Shown here: positions 23,638 through 36,484 of the stretch, one piece after another
Numbering within the stretch: the stretch's first letter is position 1
Layout: every line of letters begins with the position of its first letter
From: Aulostomus chinensis
Taxonomy: Eukaryota; Chordata; Actinopteri; Syngnathiformes; Aulostomidae
DNA: 64,000 bases
Assembly (NCBI GenBank): GCA_037954235.1
Contig: JBBMOA010000014.1
Location: 21,182,773 to 21,246,772, forward strand
Direction of reading: 5' to 3'
Position numbers and translations under genes: made by a program
The notes under the pieces: generated by a model
Told to the model about the DNA's origin: nothing
Seen by the model: the letters and a program-made list of their open reading frames with translations, nothing else
Databases searched by the model: none

Positions 23638-26400
23638 TTTTTGTTGTTGTTGATGATTATTTGTTTTTGTGGTTCATGTTGTTGTTGATGTTTGTTGTTG
23701 TTGATGTTTTGTTGTTGTTGATGATGTTTGTTGTTGATGATGATGTTTGTTGTTGTTGTTGATGTTTTGTTGTTGTTGATGATGTTTGTTGTTGATGATG
23801 ATGTTTGTTGTTGTTGATGTTTTGTTGTTGTTGTCGATGATGTTTGTTGTTTGTTGTTGTTGATATTTTGTTGATGATGTTTGTTGTTGATGTTTTGTTG
23901 TTGTTTTGTTTTTGTTGATGATGGTTGATGTTGTTTTGTTATTGATGTTTTTGTTGTTGATGATGTTTGTTGTTGATGTTTTGTTGTTGATGTTTGTTGA
24001 TGATTTTGTTGTTGTTGATGTTTTGTTGTTGTTGATGATGTTTGTTGTTGATGTTTTGTTGTTGTTGATGATGGTTGTTGTTGTTGATGATTGTTGTTGT
24101 TAATGTTTTGTTGTTGTTGATGAGGTTTGTTGTTGATGTTTTGTTGTTGTTGATCATGGTTGTTGTTGTTGATGATGTTTTTTGCTGTTAATGTTTTGTT
24201 GTTATTGATGATGTTTGTTGTTAATGTTTTGTTGTTGATCATGGTTGTTTTTGTTGCTGTTTTGTTGTGTTGATGATGTTTGCTGTTGATGTTTTGTTGT
24301 TGTTGATGATGGTAGTTGTTGATGATGGTAGCTGTTGTTGTTTAGTTGTTGATGATTATGTTTGTTGTTGTTATTGATGTTTTGTTTTTGTTACCGATGA
24401 TGTTTGTTGTTGATGTTTTGTTGACATTGATGATGTTTTGTTGTTTGTTTGTTGTTGCTGTTTTGTTGTTGTTGATGATGTTTGTTGTTGATGTTTTGTT
24501 GTTGTTGATGATGGTTGTTGTTGTTGATGATTGTTGTTGTTAATGTTTTGTTGTTGTTGATGAGGTTTGTTGTTGATGTTTTGTTGTTGTTGATCATGGT
24601 TGTTGTTGTTGATGATGTTTTTTGCTGTTAATGTTTTGTTGTTATTGATGATGTTTGTTGTTAATGTTTTGTTGTTGATCATGGTTGTTTTTGTTGCTGT
24701 TTTGTTGTGTTGATGATGTTTGCTGTTGATGTTTTGTTGTTGTTGATGATGGTAGTTGTTGATGTTTTGTTGTTGTTGTTTAGTTGTTGATGATTATGTT
24801 TGTTGTTGTTATTGATGTTTTGTTGTTGTTACGATGATGTTTGTTGTTGATATTTTGTTGATGATGTTTGTTGTTGATGTTTTGTTGTTGTTTTGTTTTT
24901 GTTGATGATGGTTGATGTTGTTTTTGTTATTGATGTTTTTGTTGTTGATGATGTTTGTTGTTGATGTTTTGTTGTTGAAGTTTGTTGATGATGTTTGTTG
25001 TTGTTGATGTTTTGTTGTTGTTGATGATGTTTGTTGTTGATGTTTTGTTGTTGTTGATGATGGTTGTTGTTGATGATTGTTGTTGTTAATGATTTGTTGT
25101 TGTTAATGAGGTTTGTTAATGAGGTTTGTTGTTGTTGATCATGGTTGTTGTTGTTGTTGATGATGTTTGTTGCTGTTAATGTTTTGTTGTTATTGATGAT
25201 GTTTGTTGTTAATGTTTTGTTGTTGATCATGGTTGTTTTTGTTGCTGTTTTGTTGTGTTGATGATGTTTGCTGTTGATGTTTTGTTGTTGTTGATGATGG
25301 TAGTTGTTGATGTTTTGTTGTTGTTGTTTAGTTGTTGATGATTATGTTTGTTGTTGTTATTGATGTTTTGTTGTTGTTGCCGATGATGTTTGTTGTTGAT
25401 ATTTTGTTGATGATGTTTGCTGTTGATGTTTTGTTGTTGTTTTGTTTTTGTTGATGATGGTTGATGTTGTTTTTGTTATTGATGTTTTTGTTGTTGATGA
25501 TGTTTGTTGTTGATGTTTTGTTGTTGATGTTTGTTGATGATTTTTTTGTTGTTGTTTTGTTGATGATGTTTGTTGTTGTTGATGTTTTGTTTTTGTTGAT
25601 GATGTTTGTTATTGTTGACATATAGTGTTGATGTTTACTGTTGTTGATGTTTTGTTGTGTTGATGATGATATTTGTTGTTGATAATGATATTTGTTGTTG
25701 ATGATGTTTTTGTTGTTTGTTTGTTGTTGCTGTTTTGTTGTTGTTGTTGTTGATGATGTTGTTGTTATTAATGTTTTGTTGTTGTTGATGATGTTTGTTG
25801 TTGATGTTTGTTGTTGATGTTTGTTGTTGTTGATGATGGTTGTTGATGATTGTTGTTAATGTTTTGTTGTTGATGATGTTTGTTGTTGTTAATGTTTTGT
25901 TGTTATTGATGATGTTTGTTGTTGATGTTTGGTTGTTGATGATGGTTGTTTTTGTTGCTGTTTTGTTGTGTTGATGATGTTTGCTGTTGATGTTTTGTTG
26001 TTGTTGATGATGGTAGTTGTTGATGTTTTGTTGTTGTTGATGATGGTTGTTGTTGATGTTTTGTTGTTGATGATGGTTGATGTTGTTGATGTTTTGTTGT
26101 GTTGATGATGTTTGCTGTTGATGTTTTGTTGTTGTTGATCATGGTTGTTGTTGATGATGTTTGTTAATGTTTTGTTGTTGTTGATGTTTGTTGTTGTTGA
26201 TGTTTGTGGATGATGTTTGTTGTTAATGTTTTGTTGTTGTTGATGTTTGTTGTTGTTGATGTTTGTGGATGATTTTTGCTGTTGTTGATGTTTTGTTCCG
26301 TTGATGTTTGTTGTTGATGATGGTTGTTGTTGTTGTTGATGATTATTTGTTTTTGTGGATTAGGTTTGTTGTTTTTGTTGATGATGTTTTTTGTGGATGA
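23638..26400. repeat. 2.75-kb TTG/GATG satellite with higher-order structure
   Basis: The plus strand is built from TTGTTG runs punctuated by GATGATG, GTTTTG and AATGTTTTG words; C is nearly absent. Larger blocks recur: the landmark GTTTTGTTTTTGTTGATGAT starts at 23903, 24890 and 25439, and the block around TGATCATGG with TTTTTTGCTGTTAATG recurs about 440 bases apart (24151 and 24591). This indicates segmental duplication within the array. Asn/Thr/Gln-rich minus-strand frames up to 209 codons are by-products of a 3-base-biased repeat. Confidence 0.95.
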
Positions 26401-27081
26401 TTATTATGATGCTGTTGTCTAACTAAGTAACTAAGATCTTCCATCCCATCAGGACCCAGTACCTGAGTTGCTGGGGACGGGGTCTGTTTCTGTCCTCGCC
26501 TTGTTTTATTCCAGCTGCTTCTGACCGTCTCTGAGTTGTGGATCCATGCAGCAGCAGACAAACATAAGCTGATGATCAGTGAAGGTTGTTGAATAAAGAA
26601 AAAAGAATTCATTCTAGGGGCTAAAAGTTTGGAGGAAAATGGTTAATAGTAACTAAGTTAAGGCACAACGGCAAGACAGTGAGATGTTAAAACCTCAAGC
26701 ACACGTCTGACATATGACATGACACCAGTGTTGCTCTGGAACTCATATTAGCTTTAGCATGTTTCCTCCCCCGAGTGCTTCAGCTCTGATTCAGTTACAT
26801 CCTCTGCCAACTGGAGATGACGAGAAGGAAACAGGACTGAGTGAAGCAGAGGTTTGAAGCTCTCGTGAAACCAGAAGAAAGTTGTTAGTCTTCACCTTTG
26901 CTTCAGAATGAAAACATTCAGTTGCTTTTGGGTTGCTTGTGTGTTTGGGATTTCATAGTGTGAACGTGGGTGTGTGATGTTATTAGGGCAGCGTTAACAG
27001 CCAATAAATTACTATTATTGTTTCTCTCCGGCACATAACTCAGTTAGTAGGATCCATATGCAGCCTATCACATATATATAC

Positions 27082-27126
<45 letters not shown>

Positions 27127-28390
27127 TCTCGTGGAAACAGCATCCAGCTTGTTAAACTCCTAAAGCTCCTTCACTGCTCCGGCAAACTCCTGAACAACAC
27201 GCAGCAATTATCTCCTGGCTGGGTAGCGGTGATGTCACTGCTCCTTTAATGCCCTCATAAAAACACTTTTACGACTGTGATATTGTAAAACTTCCATTTA
27301 ACATGGCCACCAACTACTCCTGGAGGTGTTTGTGTACATTTATGAAAGATGAAGTCATATGTCAAGACGCAGATAGTAGCTAATATTGGATTTCATGGCA
27401 GGTGAACGACCGCTCTCGTCCCACTTGAACACATCTGTAAACTAATAAAACCCCCGGCAGGCCAGTGTGGTTTGGGGGGCATCATTTGACCTTAATTGGC
27501 TTATTGGCTTAAGGAATCAACTGGATTCAACTGGGTTCGAGTCTTGGCAAAAGATTTAAACATCCCAGTCTCAAATCAATGTGATGCTTCAGACAACGTC
27601 AGTCAGGAGTAAAAAGCTCCTGGGCCTGCTGGTGTGAGCAGGACTGCAGGAACTGTTGAGTCACAAATGATGATAAATGTTGGACGCTGTGGGGATCCCG
27701 TTGCATGCTGGGATGCACTCCCTAGGCTAGGGTGGATTCTGGAAACTACAGATTTTGGGTGTCAAAGGTCAAAGTCAACACATACATCCACAATATCTAA
27801 GCAGTACCCAGAGGAGACTTCTTCAGATTGGGGGTGGATGTCCTGGACTGGATGAGCTCCTCCATTCACTCGCACCGATTCAACTCTTCCAACTATTCAC
27901 AAATTCTTTGTCTTCTTAAAAATGTTTACAATTTTGCAAGTGTTCTTGCTTCTGATTTTCGGACTCTATTTAAACATTGTGGCATAAACATATTTCAAAT
28001 ATTAGAAGGGTTATTGCAGTCCAGTGAAACACTTGAAACAAACCTTTTTGTTTCAATAACTTTCATACATTTTCAGGTTATTCAGCTCTCAGGTCAGCAT
28101 TTCACTCTAACAACTTTTCATGGTTTCAGCTGTTCAGCATTCACAACGCACTTTCTTTTTCTAATTTGCTTATGATTTGCAGAAATGATATGGAATCAAA
28201 TAATAAAGACAATGGAAGAAGAGAACGTGATGTCAGGAGAAAGCAAACACCAGGTTTCATAAAAACATCACCAAAATGCATTTTGAAGCAAAGAAAACGC
28301 GTTTATTCACACAAGCGAACCCTAAAACAGTCAAATACTGCAATACTGCAAGTAGAAGAACTGATTTCACGAACCGGCTTTGTGGGGCGC
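26401..28390. other. Non-coding stretch with a CA tract
   Basis: A (CA)n run lies at 27085-27124. No coding exon or RNA gene is supported. A GGTTCGAGTC box near 27533 has no matching tRNA fold. Confidence 0.4.
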
Positions 28391-28882
28391 TGCCAGCCTC
28401 CACCAGCCTCTGCCTCCACCAGCCTCAGCCTCCACCAGCCTCTGCCTCCACCAGTTTCCTCCAGCCTCTGCCTCCACCAGCCTCTGCCTCCACCAGCCTC
28501 AGCCTCCACCAGCCTAAGCCTCCACCAGTTTCCTCCAGCCTCTGCCTCCACCAGCCTCAGCCTCCACCAGTCTCCACCAGCCTCTGCCTCCACCAGTTTC
28601 CTCCAGCCTCTGCCTCCACCAGCATGGCCTCCACCAGTCTCCACCAGGGTTAGCCTTCACCAGCCTCTGCCTCCACCAGTTTCCTCCAGCCTCTGCCTCC
28701 ACCAGCCTCTGCCTCCACCAGTTTCCTCCGGCCTCTGCCTCCACCAGCCTCCACCAGCATGGCCTCAACCAGGGTCAGCCTCCACCAGCCTTTGCCTCCA
28801 CCAGCCTGCACAAGCATGGCCTCCACCAGCCTCCACCAGGGTCAGCCTCCACCAACCTCCACCAGCCTCTGCCTCCTCCACT
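28391..28882. repeat. CCTCCACCAG-type minisatellite
   Basis: Variable units of 12-18 bases (CCTCTGCCTCCACCAG, CCTCAGCCTCCACCAG, TTTCCTCCAG) repeat for about 490 bases. Pro/Ser/Leu-rich frames on the plus strand and Trp/Gly-rich frames on the minus strand are repeat artefacts. Confidence 0.93.
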
Positions 28883-31108
28883 GCCCTGTGCTGAAGCCTC
28901 TGTGGCAGGTCACTGTTGAGGTCACAGTCCCCTCACGTGTGTGATATTTGTCCCAATCTCATTGATGCAACATCGCAGGAACACCTTGAGGCTTTCAAAT
29001 CTCATACAAACATCCACTTAGAGTTGGATGACCTGGCCAATGGCCAAAGGTCAAGGGTCAAATGTCAAGGTCATCGTGACAGGTAAACATTGTGGGGCCA
29101 TTCAACCATAACATTGCATTTCTTTTTGTACAGTTGGCCAGAGTCAAATAGTCTTTAAAGCTGCCGGAAATGGGAGGGGCCTCAAATGACCCCCGACCCC
29201 CCGGAAATGTTTACATCATCTGGCTCCTCCCTGACCAGCAAATAGTAGCTGAGTGACGAAAATAGTAAAAACAAGAAATCCCTGGGGAATTTTCAGTTTT
29301 CTCACCTGTCTTTCACTTTTCTTCCCTCCTTTTTGTACCGTTTGGAACTTTTACCGTCCCATCTAGTTTCCCCCCGAGCGTCTCTGATTCTTCAGATTCA
29401 CTTGCAGTCGAGACGCCAGCACGAGCTGGCACTGTTCCCTCGGATATTTACCAGTCACTCCTTTCTGCAGGAAGAACCGGATCTCAATGACGCCATCTCT
29501 TTAATCCTGAAGCTGCCACAAAATTCCAGATATTTCAGCGGATCGCCTCAACCTCCACCCCCACTGATCCGAGTGTAACCCAACACTTCAACGTAGACTT
29601 CAGATTTGGAGCTTTTCAGAGGAACTGGAACCTGAGCCCACTTGTCCTGGCGGGCTGGTGATCTTTGAGTGGTGTTCCTTCGGGCAAGACTGTTGTTGAG
29701 TTCTGGCTTCAACCACAACAGAACTTGTCAAGAACCTGTGGGACAGATACACGTGTTCCTGGCAGACGCTTCAAATCTCTGCCCTGCTGCTTGGATGAGG
29801 ATTACATGTTTGAGAGCAAGGCACTCTGAACAACAATGGCTGCTTCTACCTAACGTTCTGCAGACTCCCATCAGCCGCAGCTCTACACTGGAACAGAGGA
29901 GAAGTCCCAGTCGGCCCACAACTATGCAAGGAATCCTCCTCCTCCTTTCTCTCCCAGAGTTTTTGTGATTTCTCTTTGCTCTTCATTTCCACTCTGGAGT
30001 TGACGCTCACACGTTCCACCAGGTTACGGTCCTCCCTCGCGTGTGAACGAGTGTACCAAGTGTAATAAGTCAAACACACACGTGTTCCTCTGCTGATGGG
30101 ACTTACCGAGCACAGTGCGATGATCTGGGACGCAACGCGGCTGTGTTGCTGGCTCGTGTCATTCAGAGCCTGCAGGTTAAAAGGTCAGCCTCTGACCGCT
30201 GACCTTCAGCAGCTGTGAAATCAAGGGTGGGGTCATAACTACTGGAGACCACCTTCTTGTGCAACACGCTAGCTTCCTCTACTGCAGCGCGATTCAGGGA
30301 AAACAAATCGATTTCACACAGAAAGTAAACAATTGTTACTTTGGCAGATATGGGAGAAAGATCCAATGTCCACCTTTAGGTTGGAGCAGCGCTGGCCGGA
30401 GTGACGGATGATGGCAGCAGGACCAAGGCTTTCTGTTGGCGAGCGCTGTAAACATTATTCAAGGTGCTTCACTTTTATTAGATCGTCTGACCTTTCAGAA
30501 TAAACTTCAAATTTAAAGCTACTGTTAAACTTTTTGCAGAATCTAATTTCCATAAATCTTCTATTTCTTGCTGCTTTTCAGGACTTTTGATGCTTCTCGT
30601 CACCTTTTTCCTATCGTTTAAAAGAAAACTGCACCTACTAGCTGGTGCACCTCACTGGGGTCTTGGTTACTGAGGGTCCAGAACCTGCATATTTGTCGCG
30701 CGCCCACAGCAGTCTGAGAGTGAACGACGGTGGGCTCGGTCCCTCGTCTGTCATCGCTGCAGACAACAAAGATCTGTACCTCAGAGCAATCAGATATCAC
30801 ATATCCACAAGGATCATTCCGGACCAGCTCGGCTCCCCATCTTGGAATAGTGAATATTCTGTTAACATTGTACATTTTGTTAATGTACTGTTTAAGGAGG
30901 GAAAGAAAGAACATGGAAATGTCTGACAAATGGATGTTGGCAGGTCACAGCACAACATATATCATAGTTTCATCTTTATCACTGCCTCGCATATCTGCCC
31001 TCTCCTGGAAGACTCAGTTTCTCTCTCCCTCTCTCTGAGCTATTCCAGAGGGACACTTTAACAAGGCCTGGAAGAGACCCAGACCTTCGCATGTCAGCCC
31101 CCCCAACA

Positions 31109-31181
<73 letters not shown>

Positions 31182-31345
31182 TCTTGCCTCCGTCTCTAGG
31201 TCTCCTGCCCCTAGCGCCTGGTCCTCTCAGCGCTATCGCTCCCTGGCTCCCTCTGAGTCTGCTCGGCGTGCCGGCAGGAACCTCGTCCAAGTGGGCTTCC
31301 TGAGCGCGCGGGAGAGGAAGTGCAGTAATAGAGAATAAGGAAGGG
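28883..31345. other. Non-coding stretch with a CA tract
   Basis: A (CA)n run lies at 31112-31180. A frame at 29333-29578 has no recognised motif. No gene is supported. Confidence 0.4.
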
Positions 31346-31377
31346 GGTGTGGGTTTAAAAATAACCCGCCTATATAA
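31346..31377 (+). promoter_or_regulatory. Orphan TATA promoter with MEF2 and CACCC elements
   Basis: In 32 bases there is GGGTGTGGG (a CACCC/KLF-type box, about 31346-31353), then TTAAAAATAA at 31355-31364, a perfect match to the MEF2 consensus YTAWWWWTAR, then TATATAA at 31371-31377. A start site would be expected near 31400. No coding exon is recognisable downstream before klf2, about 5 kb away on the same strand. It could drive a noncoding RNA, a distal 5' exon of klf2, or be chance. The arrangement is seen directly; function is inferred. Confidence 0.4.
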
Positions 31378-31456
31378 GCTGAGGCAGGAGCCCACTCTCG
31401 GTCTCAAACTCTCACTCTGCTTTCCAACACTGCTCTGCCTCGGTCAGCGGCTCTCC

Positions 31457-31483
31457 TACACACACACCACACACACACACACA

Positions 31484-31549
<66 letters not shown>
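31457..31549. repeat. (CA)n microsatellite
   Basis: About 93 bases of CA with single interruptions near the left end (ACC, CATAC). It lies just downstream of the putative TATA start and would be in the transcript if that promoter is used. Confidence 0.96.
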
Positions 31550-31550
<1 letters not shown>

Positions 31551-34500
31551 CACAGGATGGCTTTCCTGCCGTGCAGAGGAAAGTGGAGAAGTCAAAGCAG
31601 GTGTTTCCAAGAAGTTTAACAAAGACATGAAATATGCGCGCCGAGGAGCGCTGCTTGGTCCTCAGCAGGCTGTAAAACTGCCCGAGCAGGACGGAGAGTC
31701 CCGTCCGTCCCGGTGAGACGCGAGGCTCTGCGGGGTCAACACGCAGCATCCCGCGTGTTTCTGGAGGAACTTTAGGAGACGATCCCTCTCTGCAGCTTCA
31801 TGCGCTGACTTTTTCCATGGTTTGCGTCAAACGTGAAGCTGCGTCATCACTGCAGAAACTCTCTGACAAGCGTCCTTGTTTTGACACGCGTGGTGCCACC
31901 AGCGCAGACAGCAGCTTCCTGACACATCTCTTTAGCTGCATTCAGGGACCGAGCACTGATTTGGTGAGACTGTCCTTGCTCGTCTGAGCTGCGGGCGCCA
32001 AGACTACCTGAGCCCTCCGGAGGTGATGAGTGACGTCCCAGGGTTCCTCACCTGCGTGATTCTAGTTTGCTTGTGTTTCCTGACGTGTGTCTGATTGACT
32101 TCGGGCTGAGACTTCTGAGTCTCTCTTCAACTCGCAAAGTTTCTGCTCCTTCACACATCTGGCCAATCACTGGGCCTCATTTTCCCATCATCCAACGTGT
32201 CTCCTGAGCGCTGTTGGACAGGAGGTGCCTGATGGTAACCCCCTGACTTCGATACTCTACCTCCTGCAACAGTAAAGTGATGATCTCCAAGTGTATTCGA
32301 CCTTATGGGTTCTCACTTGTGAGTCTTGAGCTCACAAAAAATGTTTTTGTGACTCCAGAATGCAGAAAGAGCCAGACACGTATGTTGAGCTTGAAGCTCC
32401 AGGTGCCCCAGAGCCGCCAACGACAGCCAATCAAACCATGTGACATGTCAGAAAATGAAGTTTTCATGTAAACAAGCGACCCTTAAGGTGCTTAGTAACT
32501 CTCAAACTCTCTGATTTGAGCTGAAAACTAACTTCTGAACAACTCCTCCGCTCTGGCCTCATTCCCAGTGGCACCAAGCACGAACCAACTCGCTCGCACT
32601 CACCTGCACTTGTTCATGGAAGCGCTAGATGCTGGATAACTGACAGGAGCAGGAGGGAAACAACACAAGTCAGGAGCCAGGAGCTACCAGGAGCCATCAG
32701 GCTTCGTGCCCCGTCTGCCAGACTAGATGCAGGGCTGAAAAGTCCTGCGGTCTGTAGGAGTCATTGACGAGGAGCGCTGAGACTGACAGTGAGTCAGGGG
32801 TCTGCTCAGGAAGCTGCTGGACCCTAACAAGCTGCTTGTTTGACGCGTCTTGACACTTCTGATGTCAACAGTCTTGTACTTAATAAAAGTCATTCGTGAA
32901 GACATTTAGGTGAATGTTCTGAGCTGGAGGCAGGACCGCCTGCTGAGCCGAGCCTACCTGACCTGAGTTTGTTGAAGACCCCTCCCCCTCCGTTCTGGTT
33001 CTGCTGCTGGGTCCAGATGAAGAAGTCCTGAGTGCTGATGACTTCATTTGCTAAATTTCAGGCGAGTCAGTTAACTGCTCTCTCACGCTTCGCACCTGTT
33101 GGCCTGGCAATGTTATTGGTTCCGAGTCTTTAGCGTGTTGACAGATAATATGCTCAACACGGAAAGGTGTGAAGGCTGACATGATGACAGGAACAATGAA
33201 GGCAGGTACAGTTGCAGGGGTGCGTCCCATTTAGCTTCAGCTCACAGAGTAGACAGGACTGCACAGAACAGAATGCGTGTTACTCTGCTTGTTCCTTCAC
33301 TTAGATGTGTTAGTCTCCTGTGTTTAACCCTTTACGCTCCAGTGATGCTTGTAAACCTTCTGACACTTTTGACCGGGATTAGTGACATCACCGCTAGTCT
33401 GGTGCCCTCCATGGCCCAAACACAGAGGACAGACTTTACAGCCAAGTCAGGAACATCTGACTGTTTTCCACCGTAAAAGAAGAAAGTACGGAGTCCCGGG
33501 CTTCTGCAGGGTCCAGGTGGGGCTGCTGGACCAGACTCGCCAGCTAATAAATGCGTTTGCAGCAGCTCAGATCAACCACTGGACCTCAACATGGAGGTTC
33601 CATGTTGTTTTGACAAGCTTGGGATTTGCATCACAGCTGAGCTGAGCCTGCATGGCTCCAGTCCAATGCTGCCGTGGCGCTGAGACGGCACCTGGCCTGA
33701 GGTCCTGTGGGAACAGGTTGATGATGCTGCTCCAGGAGAACCTCCAGGTACTGACATCAAAGATGAATATTAAGATCACCGTCTCTCCTCAGTGAGGCTG
33801 GTGTCCCAGTGCCCTACCCTCCTCTCCGCCGCTGCGTTCGGTTGAATCTCCTTGTTACATGGAACTAATTTGTGCAGGAGTTTCTGTGTATGAGGAGTTT
33901 GGCCTCCTCTAAAGGTCGCGTGTTAGCAGCCAGGCCCATCGGCCTCGCTGCACCGTGAAGTAAATCTCAGTCTAACGAGGACTCGCAGCCAGATGAGCAC
34001 ATGTGAGAAACACCCAGCCAGCCAGGACTCACTTCCACATGGAAATCATACACCACGCCATCATGGTGGGACAACTGGCCAACACACACAGACTCAACCG
34101 CTCACAGACAAATGCATTCATACATTTCCGTGTAAAATCAAATACTTTCAGCATGTGCAGCGCAGCCTCAGTCTCTGGCTGAGAGCCCCAACAACACTCA
34201 GCACATGTCCTCTGTTTGCTGCTCATGTCTCCATCAAAGATCACACCGCGCGAACACGGTGTGAAAAAGAACGCCGTAACAGAGGAAACCACACGGTCAC
34301 TGTGTCCAAGAGGCTTCAGCTACAGCACAGCACCACCAGCAAGGATGTGGGTGACTCCCAGCATGCACTGGGTTCATTACCGGGGCACAGATCAGAGTGT
34401 GTGGAGGGAGAAGACAGAAGAAACAAGACGGAGATGAAAGTGGATGAGTTATTGGAGACATGACATGAGGCACGATGGAGGAAGCAGAGAGAGAAGGCAA

Positions 34501-35017
34501 ACACTCCACGGACAGCAGAGAGCCAGAGCCGCTTCATCTGGTGAACAACTGTTGGAGGCTGCTGAAGCTTCCTATCAGGTGATAGCAGAGGCAGAGCGCT
34601 GGCGGCTGGCGACTGGCGGCTGGCGGCGGGAAAACCAACTCAGTCTGCCAGCCAAAAACTGCACTCAGTCGGCATCAGTCCTCCACTGCTGGCAGGGAAA
34701 GAACGAGATCATTGGAGTTTGTGTGTCTGGTTACACCAGAGTCTGGTTCAGGCTGAAGATTCGATGAATGACATCGGCATCGAGGACGAGATGCAAGGCT
34801 GGAGACAGAAGGGCCGCGACCACACAGGTGCTGAACGAGCCTGCGTACGTGGTCCTCCTCCTCCGCTAGCAGGTCACAGTTGATGGTCCGTTAGCAGCTT
34901 GACTGGAGATGGAACTGAGAAATCACAGACACACACACACACACATACATAGAGAGAGAAGCTATATAATTGTGCTAGGTGTAACGGCCAGCTGCTGTCT
35001 GTGGGTCTCAGCTCTCT
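31550..35017. other. Non-coding stretch upstream of klf2
   Basis: The longest plus-strand frame (33993-34463) shows no family motif. A perfect 9-bp-stem, 3-base-loop inverted repeat is at 33587-33607. A short CA tract is near 34928-34946. No gene is supported. Confidence 0.4.
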
Positions 35018-35088
35018 GGGGGGGCCCCTCTAACCTGAGCCGTCAGCCGTCATAGTCAGAAACACAGTGGCTCAGGTTAGAGCCCCCC
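35018..35088. repeat. Inverted repeat, 20-bp stem and 27-base loop
   Basis: CTCTAACCTGAGCC at 35028-35041 is the exact reverse complement of GGCTCAGGTTAGAG at 35069-35082. Outside these, a G run pairs with C6 after a CCC bulge. The size resembles a small hairpin RNA precursor, but expression is unknown. Confidence 0.7.
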
Positions 35089-35789
35089 TGAAGCGGCCCA
35101 TGATGCTGCAGTGTGACGCCACCTCTCGTCCTCGCACCGAGGAGGTGACGTGAAGCCTTCAGATATGGTGGCTTTGTGAGCAACCAAACAGAAACGGGTT
35201 TGTGAGGCTCATCCTGGAATCTCCTTTCCCCTGTTTTGTCATATTTTAGGTTGATGACGCTGATATTAACTCTCCTGCAGGTAGTCGAGTCACCACGAAG
35301 GAAGTCCAGTCTTGTTTGAGTAGCCAGGTGAGTCACACAGGTGCAGCTACACCTTCACGAGCTTCTCAGCTCCAGTGAGTGACACAAATTCACCAAAATA
35401 CTGGGAGTCAATCCAAGCACCTTTGATGCCTCTGCAAACCTGCAGGGCGGAAGGAAGGTGCTGTATGTCACATGACTCACCCAGGAAGTGTCGTTGAGCC
35501 AGGATGAGCTCCAACACGAGCCCACAGGTAGAGCACCAGGTTTACCTGCGTCCTCTCCTCGCTGACTCACAGAGCTCAGAGAAACTGAAGACAGACCAGA
35601 CGCATGTGAGGGGCGGGGAACAAGAATCACTAAGGCGCTGAAAACACCTATGCCACCCTGTGACGCCCCAGTGCTCCCAGTGCTCCCAGTGCCCCCAGAG
35701 CTCCCAGTGCAATGTACCAGTTTCACTGTTAGTGGGACAACATGAGTTCCACCAGGCCAACCCGGAGCAGCGAGTTGAGGAGAAACCTG

Positions 35790-35790
<1 letters not shown>

Positions 35791-35822
<32 letters not shown>

Positions 35823-35830
35823 GGGGGGGG
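35791..35830. repeat. (TG)n followed by poly-G
   Basis: A TG run of about 14 units ends in a G10 run at about 35820-35830, roughly 650 bases upstream of the klf2 start codon. Confidence 0.95.
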
Positions 35831-35899
35831 TCAGGACACATCTGCATTGTAGTTCATTAGTTTAGTGTGTAATGGAGGAGGTCCCAAAAGAACCTTAGC

Positions 35900-36484
35900 G
35901 TTTCTTGCGCGGCTCCTCACACAACCTCCGCGTGTGGATGACGTCAGCTGCTCCCTGGATCAGGGTCCTCTCTGGTTCTGGTCCCTCCGTGCTGGTGTCA
36001 TCGCCGAGGTTTCTGATGTTGCTTTCATCTCAACTTCTGATCCGCTCCACTCGTCCAAGTGCGGGACACCTGTCCGTGTCTCACCTCGCGCGCCCTCGTC
36101 CTCCGGCAGCTGCTCGTCACTGGTTGAGGGGGCGGGTCCCTTGCGCTCTGCCCCGCAGTCGTTGGGTCGGTCTGGAGGGGGGCGGGTCTCTACCGCGGCG
36201 GCTTAAGAGGCTGCGGCCGCGGCGCAGCGGTGCATTCCGCAGCAGCCTGCGAGTCTCCGCACATCTGCGTCTCCCTCGCGGGCGAAGCGGCTCCTGGACT
36301 TCGGTACCGAAGCTGAGTTCGGAGCGCGGCGTCCCGCGTCCTTCCTCTCCGCTCATCTTCCTCATCATCGTCACCATCATCATCATCACGGTGCTCATGA
36401 GACGCGGCTCGCGCGCCCTGCCCTCAGACTGAACCCGCGCGTTTCTTCACTTTCAGGGAAGTTCGGGGCTCCGGTTCCGGTGCC
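35900..36484 (+). promoter_or_regulatory. klf2: klf2 promoter and 5' UTR, CpG-rich
   Basis: This stretch is much richer in GC and CpG than the DNA to its left and ends at the klf2 ATG. It contains a perfect palindromic CRE, TGACGTCA, at 35939-35946, and two GC boxes (GGGGGCGGG near 36128; GGGGGGCGGG near 36176). A CTTAAG-centred AT-rich spot at about 36202 could be a weak TATA-like element. The transcription start is not determined. No match to the mammalian KLF2 proximal MEF2 site was seen here. A 175-codon open frame through this region (35905-36432) reflects high GC content and is not called. Confidence 0.7.

Noticed and set aside
23613..25621. Long Asn/Thr/Gln-rich minus-strand frames up to 209 codons
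   Set aside because: They lie wholly in the TTG/GATG satellite; the biased composition removes stops. No start context, splice sites or domain.
27480..27560. Possible tRNA from a GGTTCGAGTC box
   Set aside because: No acceptor stem or A box at the right spacing could be found.
28166..28894. 242-codon plus-strand Pro/Ser/Leu-rich frame
   Set aside because: Most of it is the CCTCCACCAG minisatellite; variants and the opposite strand are open as well.
35905..36432. 175-codon plus-strand frame in the klf2 5' region
   Set aside because: GC-rich sequence with few stops; it ends before the real klf2 ATG and shows no domain.
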